Of a stretch of DNA of 34,285 nt, positions 7,239 to 14,766 are shown piece by piece. Position 1 is the stretch's first letter; each line of letters begins with the position of its first letter. Origin of the DNA: Candidatus Levyibacteriota bacterium. Lineage in GTDB: Bacteria; Patescibacteriota; Microgenomatia; Levybacterales; UBA12049. The position numbers and the translations under genes are program-made. The stretch lies in the NCBI GenBank assembly GCA_013816255.1, contig JACDET010000016.1, positions 1 to 34,285 on the forward strand, in the 5' to 3' direction. Under the pieces are notes generated by a model. That model was given only the letters and a program-made list of their open reading frames with translations, ran no database searches and was not told the DNA's origin.

Positions 7239-8492
7239 TTATGTAACAAAAAGTAAAACAAATCCTAAGACAATCAAACTAATCCCAATACCGATAATGA
7301 CAGATCCAACACCAATGATATCTGCAAGTCCCCCTACCAGAATAATTGGTAGTAATGAAAGTAATCCTATGAGTGTACTTAGGAACCCGTATATTTTACC
7401 ACGGAACTCTTCAGATGTTTTTTCTTGCAATATTGTATTGGCTGGGACAAACACCAAAGAGTTGGCCAAACCCAAAACAAATGCCAAGAAGAACGTTATA
7501 TGAAAAGTTGTGATATCAGGTATATAGTCATTTAACATTTGCACAAAGTCACGGGCCACTACCCGTTCACCAAACGGCAAAAGAAGCATTGATAAGCCAG
7601 AAAGAAAAACACCGGTGAGAATAAGTTTTTCTTTGTTTCGTTTTCTCAAAAAGCTTGCAATGATCAAAGCACCAGTTACCATACCAAGTGCTGCCGGCGC
7701 AATAAAAACCAATGGAAATTCTTCAACACTCACTTTTAATACTTGTGACGCATATCCAGGAGCAACCGTCGCCAAGGTGAGAACCAAAATTTGTGATAAT
7801 GCTAAGAGAAAAAGTGAACGGAAGACTTCAGATGTTTTGGACATAAGTGTAACTGTCCTCCTAATATCACGGAAAATATTGAGATCCTCATTTTCTTTTT
7901 TGAGAGGATTAGGTTTGTGATAGGTAGGTTTTATAAACCCTATGAATAATGACACGAAAAGGAGCATAATTCCTAAAAGTATTGCCATATAAAATGGCTC
8001 CAAAAAGATAAGCAAAGGACCTGAAAGTACATACGCCACAAGCATTGATCCAAAGATAGCCAAACCAAAAAGAGCATTTGCACCAATAAGATATTTCGGC
8101 CGCACAAGAAGCGGTATCATCGGACTTTCAGCAGGAATAAAGAATTGTACCAAGACATTAAAAACAAAGGATATCAAGTAAACCATAATCAGATTATCTA
8201 AAAAGAATGCAAGAAGTATAAGAAGAAACGCACGCAAAACAGTCGTTATGATAAGGACTTTTTTCTTATCCCACCGGTCAACATAAGCTCCGGCAAGTGT
8301 TCCAAACAATATAGCAGGGATAGTAAATGAGAGCACTGCAAGAGAAACAGCTGTGTTAGACTCTGTCAGTTGAAAAACGATAAGGATGAGGAAAAAGTTA
8401 AAGAGATGTGTTGAAACTTGCGTAAAAATTTCCCCTATCCATAAATAAAGAAAGGATCTTTCTGATAAAACACGGAGAATGTATACGTTCAT
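7239..8492 (-). CDS. MFS transporter
   Basis: A 417-residue major facilitator superfamily protein with about 12 transmembrane helices. It starts MNVYILRVLSERSFLYLWIGEIF, typical of the MFS_3 (enterobactin-exporter-like) branch. The loop between helices 2 and 3 reads GAYVDRWDKKKVL, the MFS signature A (GxxxDRxxRKK), and the pseudo-repeat appears in the second half near FLRKRNKEKL. The central cytoplasmic loop at about 190-215 is charged. Proton-driven efflux is likely, but the substrate is unknown. Its ATG overlaps the efp stop (ATGA), and its own stop is followed 1 nt later by the next gene, so it is part of a coupled operon. Confidence 0.9.
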   Translation of the reverse strand: MNVYILRVLSERSFLYLWIGEIFTQVSTHLFNFFLILIVFQLTESNTAVSLAVLSFTIPAILFGTLAGAYVDRWDKKKVLIITTVLRAFLLILLAFFLDNLIMVYLISFVFNVLVQFFIPAESPMIPLLVRPKYLIGANALFGLAIFGSMLVAYVLSGPLLIFLEPFYMAILLGIMLLFVSLFIGFIKPTYHKPNPLKKENEDLNIFRDIRRTVTLMSKTSEVFRSLFLLALSQILVLTLATVAPGYASQVLKVSVEEFPLVFIAPAALGMVTGALIIASFLRKRNKEKLILTGVFLSGLSMLLLPFGERVVARDFVQMLNDYIPDITTFHITFFLAFVLGLANSLVFVPANTILQEKTSEEFRGKIYGFLSTLIGLLSLLPIILVGGLADIIGVGSVIIGIGISLIVLGFVLLFVT

Positions 8493-9052
8493 GCTGACGC
8501 TTTTTCTGAATATGCACCTGTGCGTGTATCAACGCGGATTTTGTCACCTATGCTGATAAATAGTGGCACCTTTGTTTTGAGTCCATTCTCAAGAATTGCT
8601 TCTTTGAAAACATTGGTTGCAGAATTTCCTTTTGCTCCCGGAGCGGTTTCAGCGACGACAAATGCCATCTTTGGAGGAAGCATGACACCGATCGGTTCTC
8701 CTTTGAGAAGGCTCACAGGAAAACTATCTCCGTCTTTTAAATAGATATGTTCATCAGCTATAACTGTCAAAGGTATTGCAACTTGCTCATACGTTTCAGG
8801 ATCCATAAATAAGGCATTATCATCATCTTTATACAGATATTGCATTTCTCTTTTGGAAACAAGTACATCTTGTACTTTTGCTCCATTGATGTAACTCTTC
8901 TCGACAACTGAACCGGATTTAATATTGCGGACTTTTACTTTGATATTGGCTGAACCGCGGCCCATTTTGATGTGCTCATATGAAATAACCGTAAAAGACT
9001 GTCCATCTTCCTCAAATGCTATTCCTGCTCGGAGATCGGTAACTGATATCAT
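8489..9052 (-). CDS. efp: Translation elongation factor P
   Basis: EF-P binds between the P and E sites and rescues ribosomes stalled at consecutive prolines. The 187-residue length is normal and all three domains are visible: KOW-like N-terminal domain (MISVTDLRAGIAFEEDG), central OB domain, and C-terminal OB domain ending GDKIRVDTRTGAYSEKA, the family signature. The tip of the domain I loop reads HIKMGRGSA, so the residue that is Lys34 in E. coli is Arg32 here. Arg at this place is rhamnosylated by EarP in some proteobacteria, but no modification gene is in this window. Follows the NIF3-like gene by 42 nt and overlaps the MFS gene start. Confidence 0.97.
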   Translation of the reverse strand: MISVTDLRAGIAFEEDGQSFTVISYEHIKMGRGSANIKVKVRNIKSGSVVEKSYINGAKVQDVLVSKREMQYLYKDDDNALFMDPETYEQVAIPLTVIADEHIYLKDGDSFPVSLLKGEPIGVMLPPKMAFVVAETAPGAKGNSATNVFKEAILENGLKTKVPLFISIGDKIRVDTRTGAYSEKASA

Positions 9053-9059
9053 GTTGGTT

Positions 9060-9105
9060 AGCGTCTAGGTTCTAGCGTCTAGCGACTAGGAACACTATCT
9101 AGATT
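9060..9105. repeat. AGCGTCTAG repeat upstream of efp (family E)
   Basis: TAGCGTCTAG-type units occur three times in varied form within 45 nt between the NIF3-like gene and efp (running into the NIF3-like 3' end), and match those near yebC (3722-3795). The units are partly palindromic. Confidence 0.55.
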
Positions 9106-10063
9106 TGCGCTCCTTTCCTTTAACTCTGATGTAGCCTGAACATGGTACGACTTCGACACCTTTTTTCTCAAGTTCATCAAAGTAGAGATTTGCACCAATT
9201 GAATCACTGGACATGTGCCCTGCATTAATGACATTCACGTGCAGTTTCTTCATTTCTTTGACAGCATCTTCTGGCATATGCATATCGATGATTGTGCCAA
9301 TACCGGTCTTTGCAAGTTCCATATAAATTTCCTTCGCTGGATTTGTCCCACCTGTATAGAAAACAGCAACTTTACCTGCTCTACTCTTTTCACTTCCAGA
9401 GATAACCAATGGACCTGCTTTTGCTTTTGTCGCCTCAATATATTCAGGAATTTCCATAAGATCTTCCATAATCTCTCCAACGGTGTCATAGTCTTTACCT
9501 TTGATGTAATCAAGAATGAACTGATTTCCTAAGTTGTCCCAGATTGTATGAAGAGACATAAATGGTACGTCCAAAAGTTTTGCAGTATCTATTGCTTGAT
9601 TGTAGTTTGTCGGATGGATCTTTCGCTGTACATCAACCATTCTCCCTTGCATTAATGCATGAGATACATTTAAAGGCATTCCATTAACACCATACATATC
9701 AGTTTGGAGATCCATTACTTCGTGCAATGCTGTTAATGCTGAACCTTCCGGATGATGTGCAATAAGGAGGTCTAAGCCCATTCCTTTTTCATTCAATCGG
9801 TCAAAAAGCAAAACCTCCGCACTTGCGATATCAATACCAGCTAAGATCTTTTTAACCTGTTTCGTTGGATCTCCATGATACATTCTGGTATCTGAATATG
9901 GATTGGTTAAGTTCTCAACATCATAAAACTTTTTCTTCTTCTCAGATAACTCTTTATATTCTTTCTTTGCCTTTTCAAGTCTCTTGTTAACGAAACTTTC
10001 TCCGCGAGGATCAGCTTTAATAGCCATTTGGATAGCAAGATCATATATTTCTTGAATAGTCAT
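9095..10063 (-). CDS. NIF3/DUF34-family metal-binding protein
   Basis: A 322-residue relative of the NIF3 (YbgI/YqfO, 'GTP cyclohydrolase 1 type 2 homolog') family, a toroidal dinuclear-metal protein of uncertain function. Visible: DLLIAHHPEG at about 98-107 with the metal-ligand His pair 103/104, and the C-terminal INAGHMSSDSIGANLYFDEL segment that supplies further ligands. The first 75 residues, including a Lys/Glu-rich helix, are longer than in YbgI. The start at 10063 is fixed by a promoter whose -10 ends 7 nt upstream; an in-frame start at 10099 would coincide with the -35 box. It heads the efp operon. Confidence 0.8.
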   Translation of the reverse strand: MTIQEIYDLAIQMAIKADPRGESFVNKRLEKAKKEYKELSEKKKKFYDVENLTNPYSDTRMYHGDPTKQVKKILAGIDIASAEVLLFDRLNEKGMGLDLLIAHHPEGSALTALHEVMDLQTDMYGVNGMPLNVSHALMQGRMVDVQRKIHPTNYNQAIDTAKLLDVPFMSLHTIWDNLGNQFILDYIKGKDYDTVGEIMEDLMEIPEYIEATKAKAGPLVISGSEKSRAGKVAVFYTGGTNPAKEIYMELAKTGIGTIIDMHMPEDAVKEMKKLHVNVINAGHMSSDSIGANLYFDELEKKGVEVVPCSGYIRVKGKERKSR

Positions 10064-10070
10064 ACATAGC

Positions 10071-10099
10071 AGTATATAATAGGAGGAAGTTAAATTCAA
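10071..10099 (-). promoter_or_regulatory. Promoter of the NIF3-like/efp operon (leaderless)
   Basis: On the minus strand TTGAAT (10099-10094), 17-nt spacer, TATACT (10076-10071), then 7 nt to the ATG at 10063. Predicted leader of 0-1 nt. Confidence 0.7.
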
Positions 10100-10118
10100 G
10101 GTTGAACATACTTTGAGT

Positions 10119-10200
10119 ATATTCTTCGAGCGAAGTCGAGAAGCAACATGTGGTAAAGAGGTTCAGTTCTCGACTACGTTTCACTCCGCTCGAACAATAT
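10119..10200. repeat. Palindromic repeat, 'TTCGAGYGAA' family (A), copy 1
   Basis: The outer arms ATATTCTTCGAGCG and CGCTCGAACAATAT are imperfect inverses, and inner arms GTCGAGAA/TTCTCGAC also pair. Related copies lie at 12497-12570 and 22416-22488. This copy ends 5 nt before the tRNA. Confidence 0.8.
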
Positions 10201-10205
10201 AAAAA

Positions 10206-10288
10206 GCCGAGGTGGCGGAATGGTATACGCGGTAGTCTCAAAAACTACTGGTCGCAAGGCCTTGAGGGTTCGAGTCCCTCCCCCGGCA
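10206..10288 (+). tRNA. tRNA-Leu (anticodon CAA)
   Basis: A class II tRNA of 83 nt. Anticodon stem GTAGT/ACTAC encloses the loop CTCAAAA, giving anticodon CAA, which reads UUG. A long variable arm (TGGTCGCAAGGCCT) and the T arm GAGGG-TTCGAGT-CCCTC follow, with discriminator A at 10288. The acceptor stem GCCGAGG/CCCCGGC has one A-C mismatch at the fifth pair. CCA is not encoded. A palindromic repeat ends 5 nt before it and another palindrome starts immediately after it. Confidence 0.95.
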
Positions 10289-10379
10289 CTGATATTCGCT
10301 TTCCTCGACTTGCTTCGCGGCGTTGAGGAGCGCTACATCAGTGCACGCACTTTCTCAACTAGTAAGCCGCGAATATCAG
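10289..10379. repeat. Long nested palindrome directly after tRNA-Leu
   Basis: CTGATATTCGC (10289-10299) pairs perfectly with GCGAATATCAG (10369-10379). Inside, GCGGC/GCCGC and GTTGAG/CTCAAC also pair. It starts at the first base after the discriminator. Confidence 0.8.
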
Positions 10380-10394
10380 TCCTGTCGGAGTGCT

Positions 10395-10419
10395 CTTCAG
10401 TGAAGCTTGCGAACTGAAG
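10395..10419. repeat. Short hairpin before the GIY-YIG ORF
   Basis: CTTCAGT (10395-10401) and ACTGAAG (10413-10419) pair with an 11-nt loop. It is the last structured element before the ORF at 10443. Confidence 0.5.
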
Positions 10420-10442
10420 GAAACGGATGACAAGACATAGGT

Positions 10443-10688
10443 ATGTTCTACATTTACATATTAAAAAGCCTCAAGGATAATAAATTATACACGGGATTCA
10501 CATCAGATTTAAGAAAACGCTTAAAGGAGCATCAATACGGGAATGTTGAATCAACGAAAAACAGACGACCATTAGAGCTTATTTACTACGAGGCATATAA
10601 AGAAAAAAAGGGTGCATTATTAAGAGAAAAGTATTTAAAGACAACGAGAGGTAAATCCCAACTTAAAAAACAGATTAACCTAGATTAA
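10443..10688 (+). CDS. Solitary GIY-YIG domain protein
   Basis: An 81-residue protein that is one GIY-YIG nuclease domain. It opens MFYIYILKSLKDNKLYTGFT (the GIY and YIG strands read YIY and YTG), then has the catalytic Arg region DLRKRLKEH, the STKNRRPLELIYYE strand, and a Glu in ALLREKYLKT that fits the metal-binding Glu. Proteins of this size occur in many copies in Patescibacteria and Bacteroidetes; their role is unknown. It follows tRNA-Leu and two palindromes, and its stop abuts the stop of the convergent peptidase gene (0 nt apart). No Shine-Dalgarno is visible. Confidence 0.88.
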   Translation: MFYIYILKSLKDNKLYTGFTSDLRKRLKEHQYGNVESTKNRRPLELIYYEAYKEKKGALLREKYLKTTRGKSQLKKQINLD

Positions 10689-12494
10689 TTAGAACTTCCC
10701 CATCTTCTTCGCCAATTTCTCAGTATCTTTCAATAATTTTTCAACTTCATCCAGCCCCTTATTCCAAAAAGCTGTATCAGTGATATCAATTCCCAAATTT
10801 TTAAAGATATCCTTTGGAGATACTGATGTTCCTGCTGATAAGAACTCTTTGACTTTCCCTATAAACTTCGGGTCAGCTTTCACACCATTCTGCATTGATT
10901 TGGAGATCAGCAGTCCACTTGCGTATGAATAGACATAAAAGAATGCCCGGATGTGGGACCAATACACCCACCAATTCTCAGATCCTTTGGATTGCTCCAC
11001 TCCTGGTCCCATGTATGCGGCCATGTGTTTTTGGAAGATCTTTCCGATCTCTTGATGGGATAAATAGCCTTTTTCTCGAAATGCTTTGTGCAGTTCTGCT
11101 TCAAACTGGTAGCATGCAATTTGACGGAAAATGGTCGCAATCTCTGAATCTAATTTGGAAACCATAATTCCGAACTTTGTCTCTTCATCAGCAGTTTTGA
11201 GAATCTCTTGCAACACAAAATCCTCCATGAATGTACTGGCAACTTCGGCTGTTGAAGTTGGTGTACCAAAGTTCAAAGCATTTTGCCCTTTCATCAATTC
11301 ATCATTGATTCCGTGTCCCATTTCATGCGCCAAAGTCTCAACATCCCGAAGTTTATCAGTGTAATTTAACATCACATACGTCGGTTGATCGACTTGCCAA
11401 TACACACAAAAGGCCCCTCCCCTTTTGCCTTTGGAGGGATACACATCGATCTGCCCATTCTCAAGAAACCGCTCCAATGCATCAGAAAACTCTTGATCAA
11501 GGTCTGTAAACACTTTATGCACCAATGCCGCTCCATCTGCAAAAGAATATGTCTTATCAATTTTGCCAAAAGGAACGCTTCTTTCATGATATGCCAACTT
11601 CGGTACTCCCATTAATTTGGCTTTGAATTGATAATACTTCTGTGCGATTTTATATCGTTTCGAAACAGTCTGCACCAAAGCATCCACAACGTCACTCTCC
11701 ATATCATCTGCTAAATGCCGTGAGAAATCAGGCCGGGGCATACGTCGGATTTCGTCATCAATCTTTTTATTGGCAAGAATTGCATTGATCTCAGCTTCGG
11801 CTGTTTCAACCAATTGTGCAAATATATCATTGACGGCATCTGCTGCCTCGTCTCGAACCTTTTTCTTTTTACTACTGACAAGACTTATCAACTGCTCAAA
11901 GTTCATCTTCTCTTTTTTACCTGATTCAGTAAGGACTTCGCGCTCCTGCTTGGAGAGAAACCCTGAAAGCATTTGCTCCCACTTCATATGCGCAGGATCA
12001 GATTTCAAATTCATGATCTTTTCTTCGGCTTCGCTAAGGAGATAATCTGCTTGACGAAAAATCTTCTCCAGATAATGCTTGTACGGTTTTAATTGCGGAT
12101 CTTTGAGGAATACCTTTTGTTTTGCTTTTGCGACTTTTGCCAAACGCAGTTCAAAAAATTGTAATTCATTTTGGAGTTTGGTACTGAAATCCAAAACCTT
12201 GGCAAACTTTGCTTTAATAGCCTGATCGTTTTGATCTTGCTGAGACCGAAGCCAGAAGTAATATCCTTCATTGCCATCAGTTCCAAAGTTGCGAAGCAAT
12301 TTTTCATATTCATCCAAAGCTGTTTTGAGCACTTTTGGATCGGACAAATAATCTTCCCGCTTTGACCATTTAGAAACAAACTTTTTATTTGCCTTTTCTA
12401 CTGCTTCACGGTTTTGTGCAATTGCCGGATCATTATTTGATTGAAACAATGGCTTTAAATTCCAAGATGTGTGTTTGATGTTTAATTTCGTCAT
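10689..12494 (-). CDS. M3-family oligoendopeptidase (PepF-like)
   Basis: A 601-residue zinc metallopeptidase that cleaves short peptides in the cytoplasm. The zinc motif HEMGH at 390-394 carries the two His ligands and catalytic Glu391; the third ligand is Glu417 in TAEVASTFMED, the usual M3 spacing. The N-terminus (TSWNLKPLF) and length match oligoendopeptidase F, and no signal peptide is seen. C-terminal YWSHIRAFFYVYSYASG holds the Tyr/His residues that bind substrate in this family. Single-gene unit: a family A palindrome lies just before the start codon and the stop abuts the convergent GIY-YIG gene. Confidence 0.94.
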   Translation of the reverse strand: MTKLNIKHTSWNLKPLFQSNNDPAIAQNREAVEKANKKFVSKWSKREDYLSDPKVLKTALDEYEKLLRNFGTDGNEGYYFWLRSQQDQNDQAIKAKFAKVLDFSTKLQNELQFFELRLAKVAKAKQKVFLKDPQLKPYKHYLEKIFRQADYLLSEAEEKIMNLKSDPAHMKWEQMLSGFLSKQEREVLTESGKKEKMNFEQLISLVSSKKKKVRDEAADAVNDIFAQLVETAEAEINAILANKKIDDEIRRMPRPDFSRHLADDMESDVVDALVQTVSKRYKIAQKYYQFKAKLMGVPKLAYHERSVPFGKIDKTYSFADGAALVHKVFTDLDQEFSDALERFLENGQIDVYPSKGKRGGAFCVYWQVDQPTYVMLNYTDKLRDVETLAHEMGHGINDELMKGQNALNFGTPTSTAEVASTFMEDFVLQEILKTADEETKFGIMVSKLDSEIATIFRQIACYQFEAELHKAFREKGYLSHQEIGKIFQKHMAAYMGPGVEQSKGSENWWVYWSHIRAFFYVYSYASGLLISKSMQNGVKADPKFIGKVKEFLSAGTSVSPKDIFKNLGIDITDTAFWNKGLDEVEKLLKDTEKLAKKMGKF

Positions 12495-12496
12495 AA

Positions 12497-12570
12497 TATT
12501 CTTCGAGTGAACGTAGTGAATCGAGAAGCGGGAGTAGTTCTCGACTGCGTTTCACTCCGCTCGAACAATA
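12497..12570. repeat. Palindromic repeat, family A, copy 2
   Basis: ATATTCTTCGAGTGAA... and ...CACTCCGCTCGAACAATA form the arms, with inner TCGAGAA/TTCTCGA pairing. It lies 2 nt upstream of the M3 peptidase start codon. Confidence 0.8.
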
Positions 12571-12602
12571 ACAAATTGTTACAACTATTTCAATAGACTA
12601 GC

Positions 12603-13373
12603 TTACAGAATAAACTTCTCAATCACATCCGCTACCCCATCCTCCTCAACACTTGGTGCGACATAATCTGCAATTGCTTTGAGTTCTGGTACTGCATTTC
12701 CCATCGCAACCTTCAAACCACATGCCATAAGCAGTGGGAAATCATTTGCTCCATCTCCAACTGCAATAATTTCTTTGGGATCAATTTGTAATAATTTTGC
12801 AGTTACAAAAACTCCGTGTTGCTTTGTAGCATTTGTATGGGTAATTTGCACCCAAAATGTTCCTTTCTTCCATGCAGTAATCTTATGAGCACTGATATCT
12901 ACAATTGGATGCAGTTGTCTAATAAGCTCATCAGCTTGTTGAGACGTAAGATCTGGTATAGCAACTGTGGTCACGGGTTTCCCGTTACTTAAATTGTAAT
13001 ATTGAGCAACTATATTTTCTTTGGGCCCAGTATCAGTATCTTGCGGCGTAACATAAGGCATATTTAATTCTTTTAACAATACTTCCAACCGGGAACATGC
13101 GGTTTTAGACATATAACATGCTTCTATAATATCCTGCGTCTTGCTATCAATAATGAGAGCACCTCCCGCAACAACTGAAGGACCTGAAAGTGTTAATATA
13201 TCCATAATAGGAATTGCCCATTTGTACGTTCTACCAGTACAAATTCCAACATAAATCTTTTTACTAGCTTGAGCAATAGCATCAATAACCAAAGGCGATG
13301 GTTCTCCTTTCATTTCATTTGGAATAGTCGTCCCGTCCAAATCAAGCATGAGTGCCTTGTAGTTTTTTTTCAT
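12603..13373 (-). CDS. HAD-superfamily phosphatase (Cof/SPP-like)
   Basis: A 256-residue Cof-type HAD hydrolase that dephosphorylates small phosphometabolites in the cytoplasm. Motif I is DLDGT at 11-15 (nucleophile Asp11, acid/base Asp13), motif II lies in CTGRT (45-49), and motif IV is GDGANDFPLL from 206. The large insert between motifs II and III (about 80-190) is the C2 cap that sets substrate choice, so the substrate cannot be told. The start at 13373 is the first Met, just before motif I. It is flanked by palindromes of families A and B. Confidence 0.92.
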   Translation of the reverse strand: MKKNYKALMLDLDGTTIPNEMKGEPSPLVIDAIAQASKKIYVGICTGRTYKWAIPIMDILTLSGPSVVAGGALIIDSKTQDIIEACYMSKTACSRLEVLLKELNMPYVTPQDTDTGPKENIVAQYYNLSNGKPVTTVAIPDLTSQQADELIRQLHPIVDISAHKITAWKKGTFWVQITHTNATKQHGVFVTAKLLQIDPKEIIAVGDGANDFPLLMACGLKVAMGNAVPELKAIADYVAPSVEEDGVADVIEKFIL

Positions 13374-13378
13374 AGTAT

Positions 13379-13468
13379 GTCATAGCGAGACCATGTAATG
13401 GCAAAGCAATCTCTACTTTAAATTCTTTAACAGAGTTTGCCGCGTCGTTTCACTCCTCGCAATGACGG
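13379..13468. repeat. Palindromic repeat, family B, copy 2
   Basis: The left arm GTCATAGCGAGA...GGCAAAGCAATCTC and the right arm (inverse reading CCGTCATTGCGAGGAGTGAA...GCGGCAAACTC) are imperfect inverses. It resembles 4696-4789. It lies between the HAD gene and maf. Confidence 0.75.
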
Positions 13469-13475
13469 AGAGAAA

Positions 13476-14057
13476 TTACAGTACCTTAATCCCAAACTTC
13501 TTCAACTCTTTCGCCAAAGCAAATAGTGGTAATCCAACTGCTCCGGGATAATCTCCTTCAATCCTTTCAACAAAGATCGCTGACAACTCTTGAATCCCAT
13601 ATGCGCCGGCTTTATCAAAAGGTTTTTCTTTCTTCACATAATCCCGAATTTCTTGTGCTGAAAGTGCTTTGAACCACACTTTGGTCTCAATTGACCTTGT
13701 CACAGTCTTCTTTGTTGTCGTATCAAGCAATGTGAATCCTGTGACAATCGAATGTACTCTGCCACTTAACTTTTTTAGCATTCTTCTTGCATCCTTTTCA
13801 TCCTTTGGCTTACCCATGATTTCGTCATCGATCGCGACCATAGAATCCGCTGCCAAAACAACTGCGTCCTTTGCCTCTTTCATAGCTGCAGTTGCTTGTG
13901 CCTTTTGGAGTGACAACGATTCAACTTGATGAAGTGGTTTTAACCGTGGATTTAACTTCTCTTCAATATTGCTTGGTACCACTTCAAACTCCAAACCAAT
14001 TTGCTTTAACAATTGTTTTCTTCGGGGAGATGCAGATGCGAGGATAAGCTTTTTCAT
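13476..14057 (-). CDS. maf: Maf nucleoside-triphosphate pyrophosphatase
   Basis: Maf proteins hydrolyse dTTP, UTP and modified NTPs to the monophosphate, a house-cleaning role. The 193-residue protein has the opening LILASASPRRKQLL (nucleotide-binding SxSPRR at 8-13), AADSMVAIDDEIMGKP with the metal-site Asp71, and KAGAYGIQ, then a normal C-terminus (YPGAVGLPL). Length is usual. A TATTAT ends 7 nt before the ATG, so the transcript may be leaderless. Family B repeat follows the stop. Confidence 0.95.
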   Translation of the reverse strand: MKKLILASASPRRKQLLKQIGLEFEVVPSNIEEKLNPRLKPLHQVESLSLQKAQATAAMKEAKDAVVLAADSMVAIDDEIMGKPKDEKDARRMLKKLSGRVHSIVTGFTLLDTTTKKTVTRSIETKVWFKALSAQEIRDYVKKEKPFDKAGAYGIQELSAIFVERIEGDYPGAVGLPLFALAKELKKFGIKVL

Positions 14058-14064
14058 GAACTCA

Positions 14065-14070
14065 ATAATA
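14065..14070 (-). promoter_or_regulatory. -10 box abutting maf start (leaderless)
   Basis: TATTAT on the minus strand at 14070-14065, 7 nt before the ATG at 14057. No good -35 is seen. Confidence 0.45.
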
Positions 14071-14090
14071 CATGAAAAGACTTGTTATTA

Positions 14091-14720
14091 CTATTCTTTT
14101 TTAGGACGTAACGAAATACGGTGATATTTTTCATCCCTATCTTTGACTACTTCATCTAAATATACAACTTCATAGCCCTTATCACTTACTCTGCGATGAA
14201 GAGCAGGAGATTTAAGCGCATGCATAATTGACTTTTCCCTTGCCTATGCGTCATAAGTAACACGTTCCCCACCTACTCTTTGGTTTAATAAGTTATCAAA
14301 CATAGTTTCTACTACTTTCAGGTTTTGACGAAACTCTTTTTTAACACCCATATCTTCAATCTCTACATGTCCACTGCCGGTTGGTCTAAGCAGAACATAG
14401 CCTGCTTTTTTCTCTCGGACAGACGTTACAAAACTACGTGGATCTCCTGCTGCTGCATTTTTATTCGTCTCTACTATAAAATTGCCTATCATATCTATTT
14501 GTGTCTCAGCACCATTGGTCAAATAACCGTCAGGATTTCCGTACTCTTCTCTTCGCAATTCTGTTATAAAATAAGCATCTTGAAAACCCGCAGGTTTAAC
14601 GTCAACCACTGGAGAATCTTTTGGTTTTCCAACCAATATATCAAGACTTTGAGCATCCTTTCTCAGTATGCCTATTCCAGAACCATATTCTTTTGGCCCA
14701 CTATGGTTATTATTTTCCAT
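14091..14720 (-). pseudogene. GNAT-like acetyltransferase gene split by an in-frame amber codon
   Basis: The first part (14720 to 14244, 158 residues) has the GNAT pattern: an N-terminal helix region (FITELRREEYGNP), RSFVTSVREKKAGYVLLRP as strands 2-4, EIEDMGVKKEFR as the acetyl-CoA-binding strand and loop, then the helix KVVETMFDNLL. It stops at TAG (14246-14244). The same frame then stays open for 50 more codons (from 14243 to a TAG at 14091). These read like the missing end of the fold: AREKSIMHALKSPALHRRV as a helix, then GYEVVYL and YHRISLRPKK as the last two strands. GNAT enzymes transfer acetyl from acetyl-CoA to amines. Either the gene is recently inactivated, the stop is read through, or there is a sequence error. 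A strong Shine-Dalgarno (GGAGG, 9 nt upstream) is present. It follows alr. Confidence 0.72.
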
Positions 14721-14729
14721 AATATATAT

Positions 14730-14755
14730 CCTCCGTTATATTCTCTATTGTAACA
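14730..14755 (-). promoter_or_regulatory. Extended -10 promoter and strong Shine-Dalgarno of the GNAT gene
   Basis: On the minus strand TGtTACAAT (14755-14747) is followed by GGAGG (14734-14730), 9 nt from the ATG at 14720. This is one of only two genes here with a clear leader and Shine-Dalgarno. Confidence 0.55.
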
Positions 14756-14766
14756 AATTTTGCAAA

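Noticed and set aside
7615-7920. 101-codon plus-strand frame inside the MFS gene
   Set aside because: It is opposite a clear 12-helix transporter and has no family pattern.
10220-10417. 65-codon frame over the tRNA
   Set aside because: It lies across the tRNA-Leu and the palindrome after it; not a gene.
14091-14225. Separate 44-aa gene after the GNAT gene
   Set aside because: Its frame is continuous with the GNAT gene across the amber codon and it completes the fold, so a split gene explains it better than an independent one.
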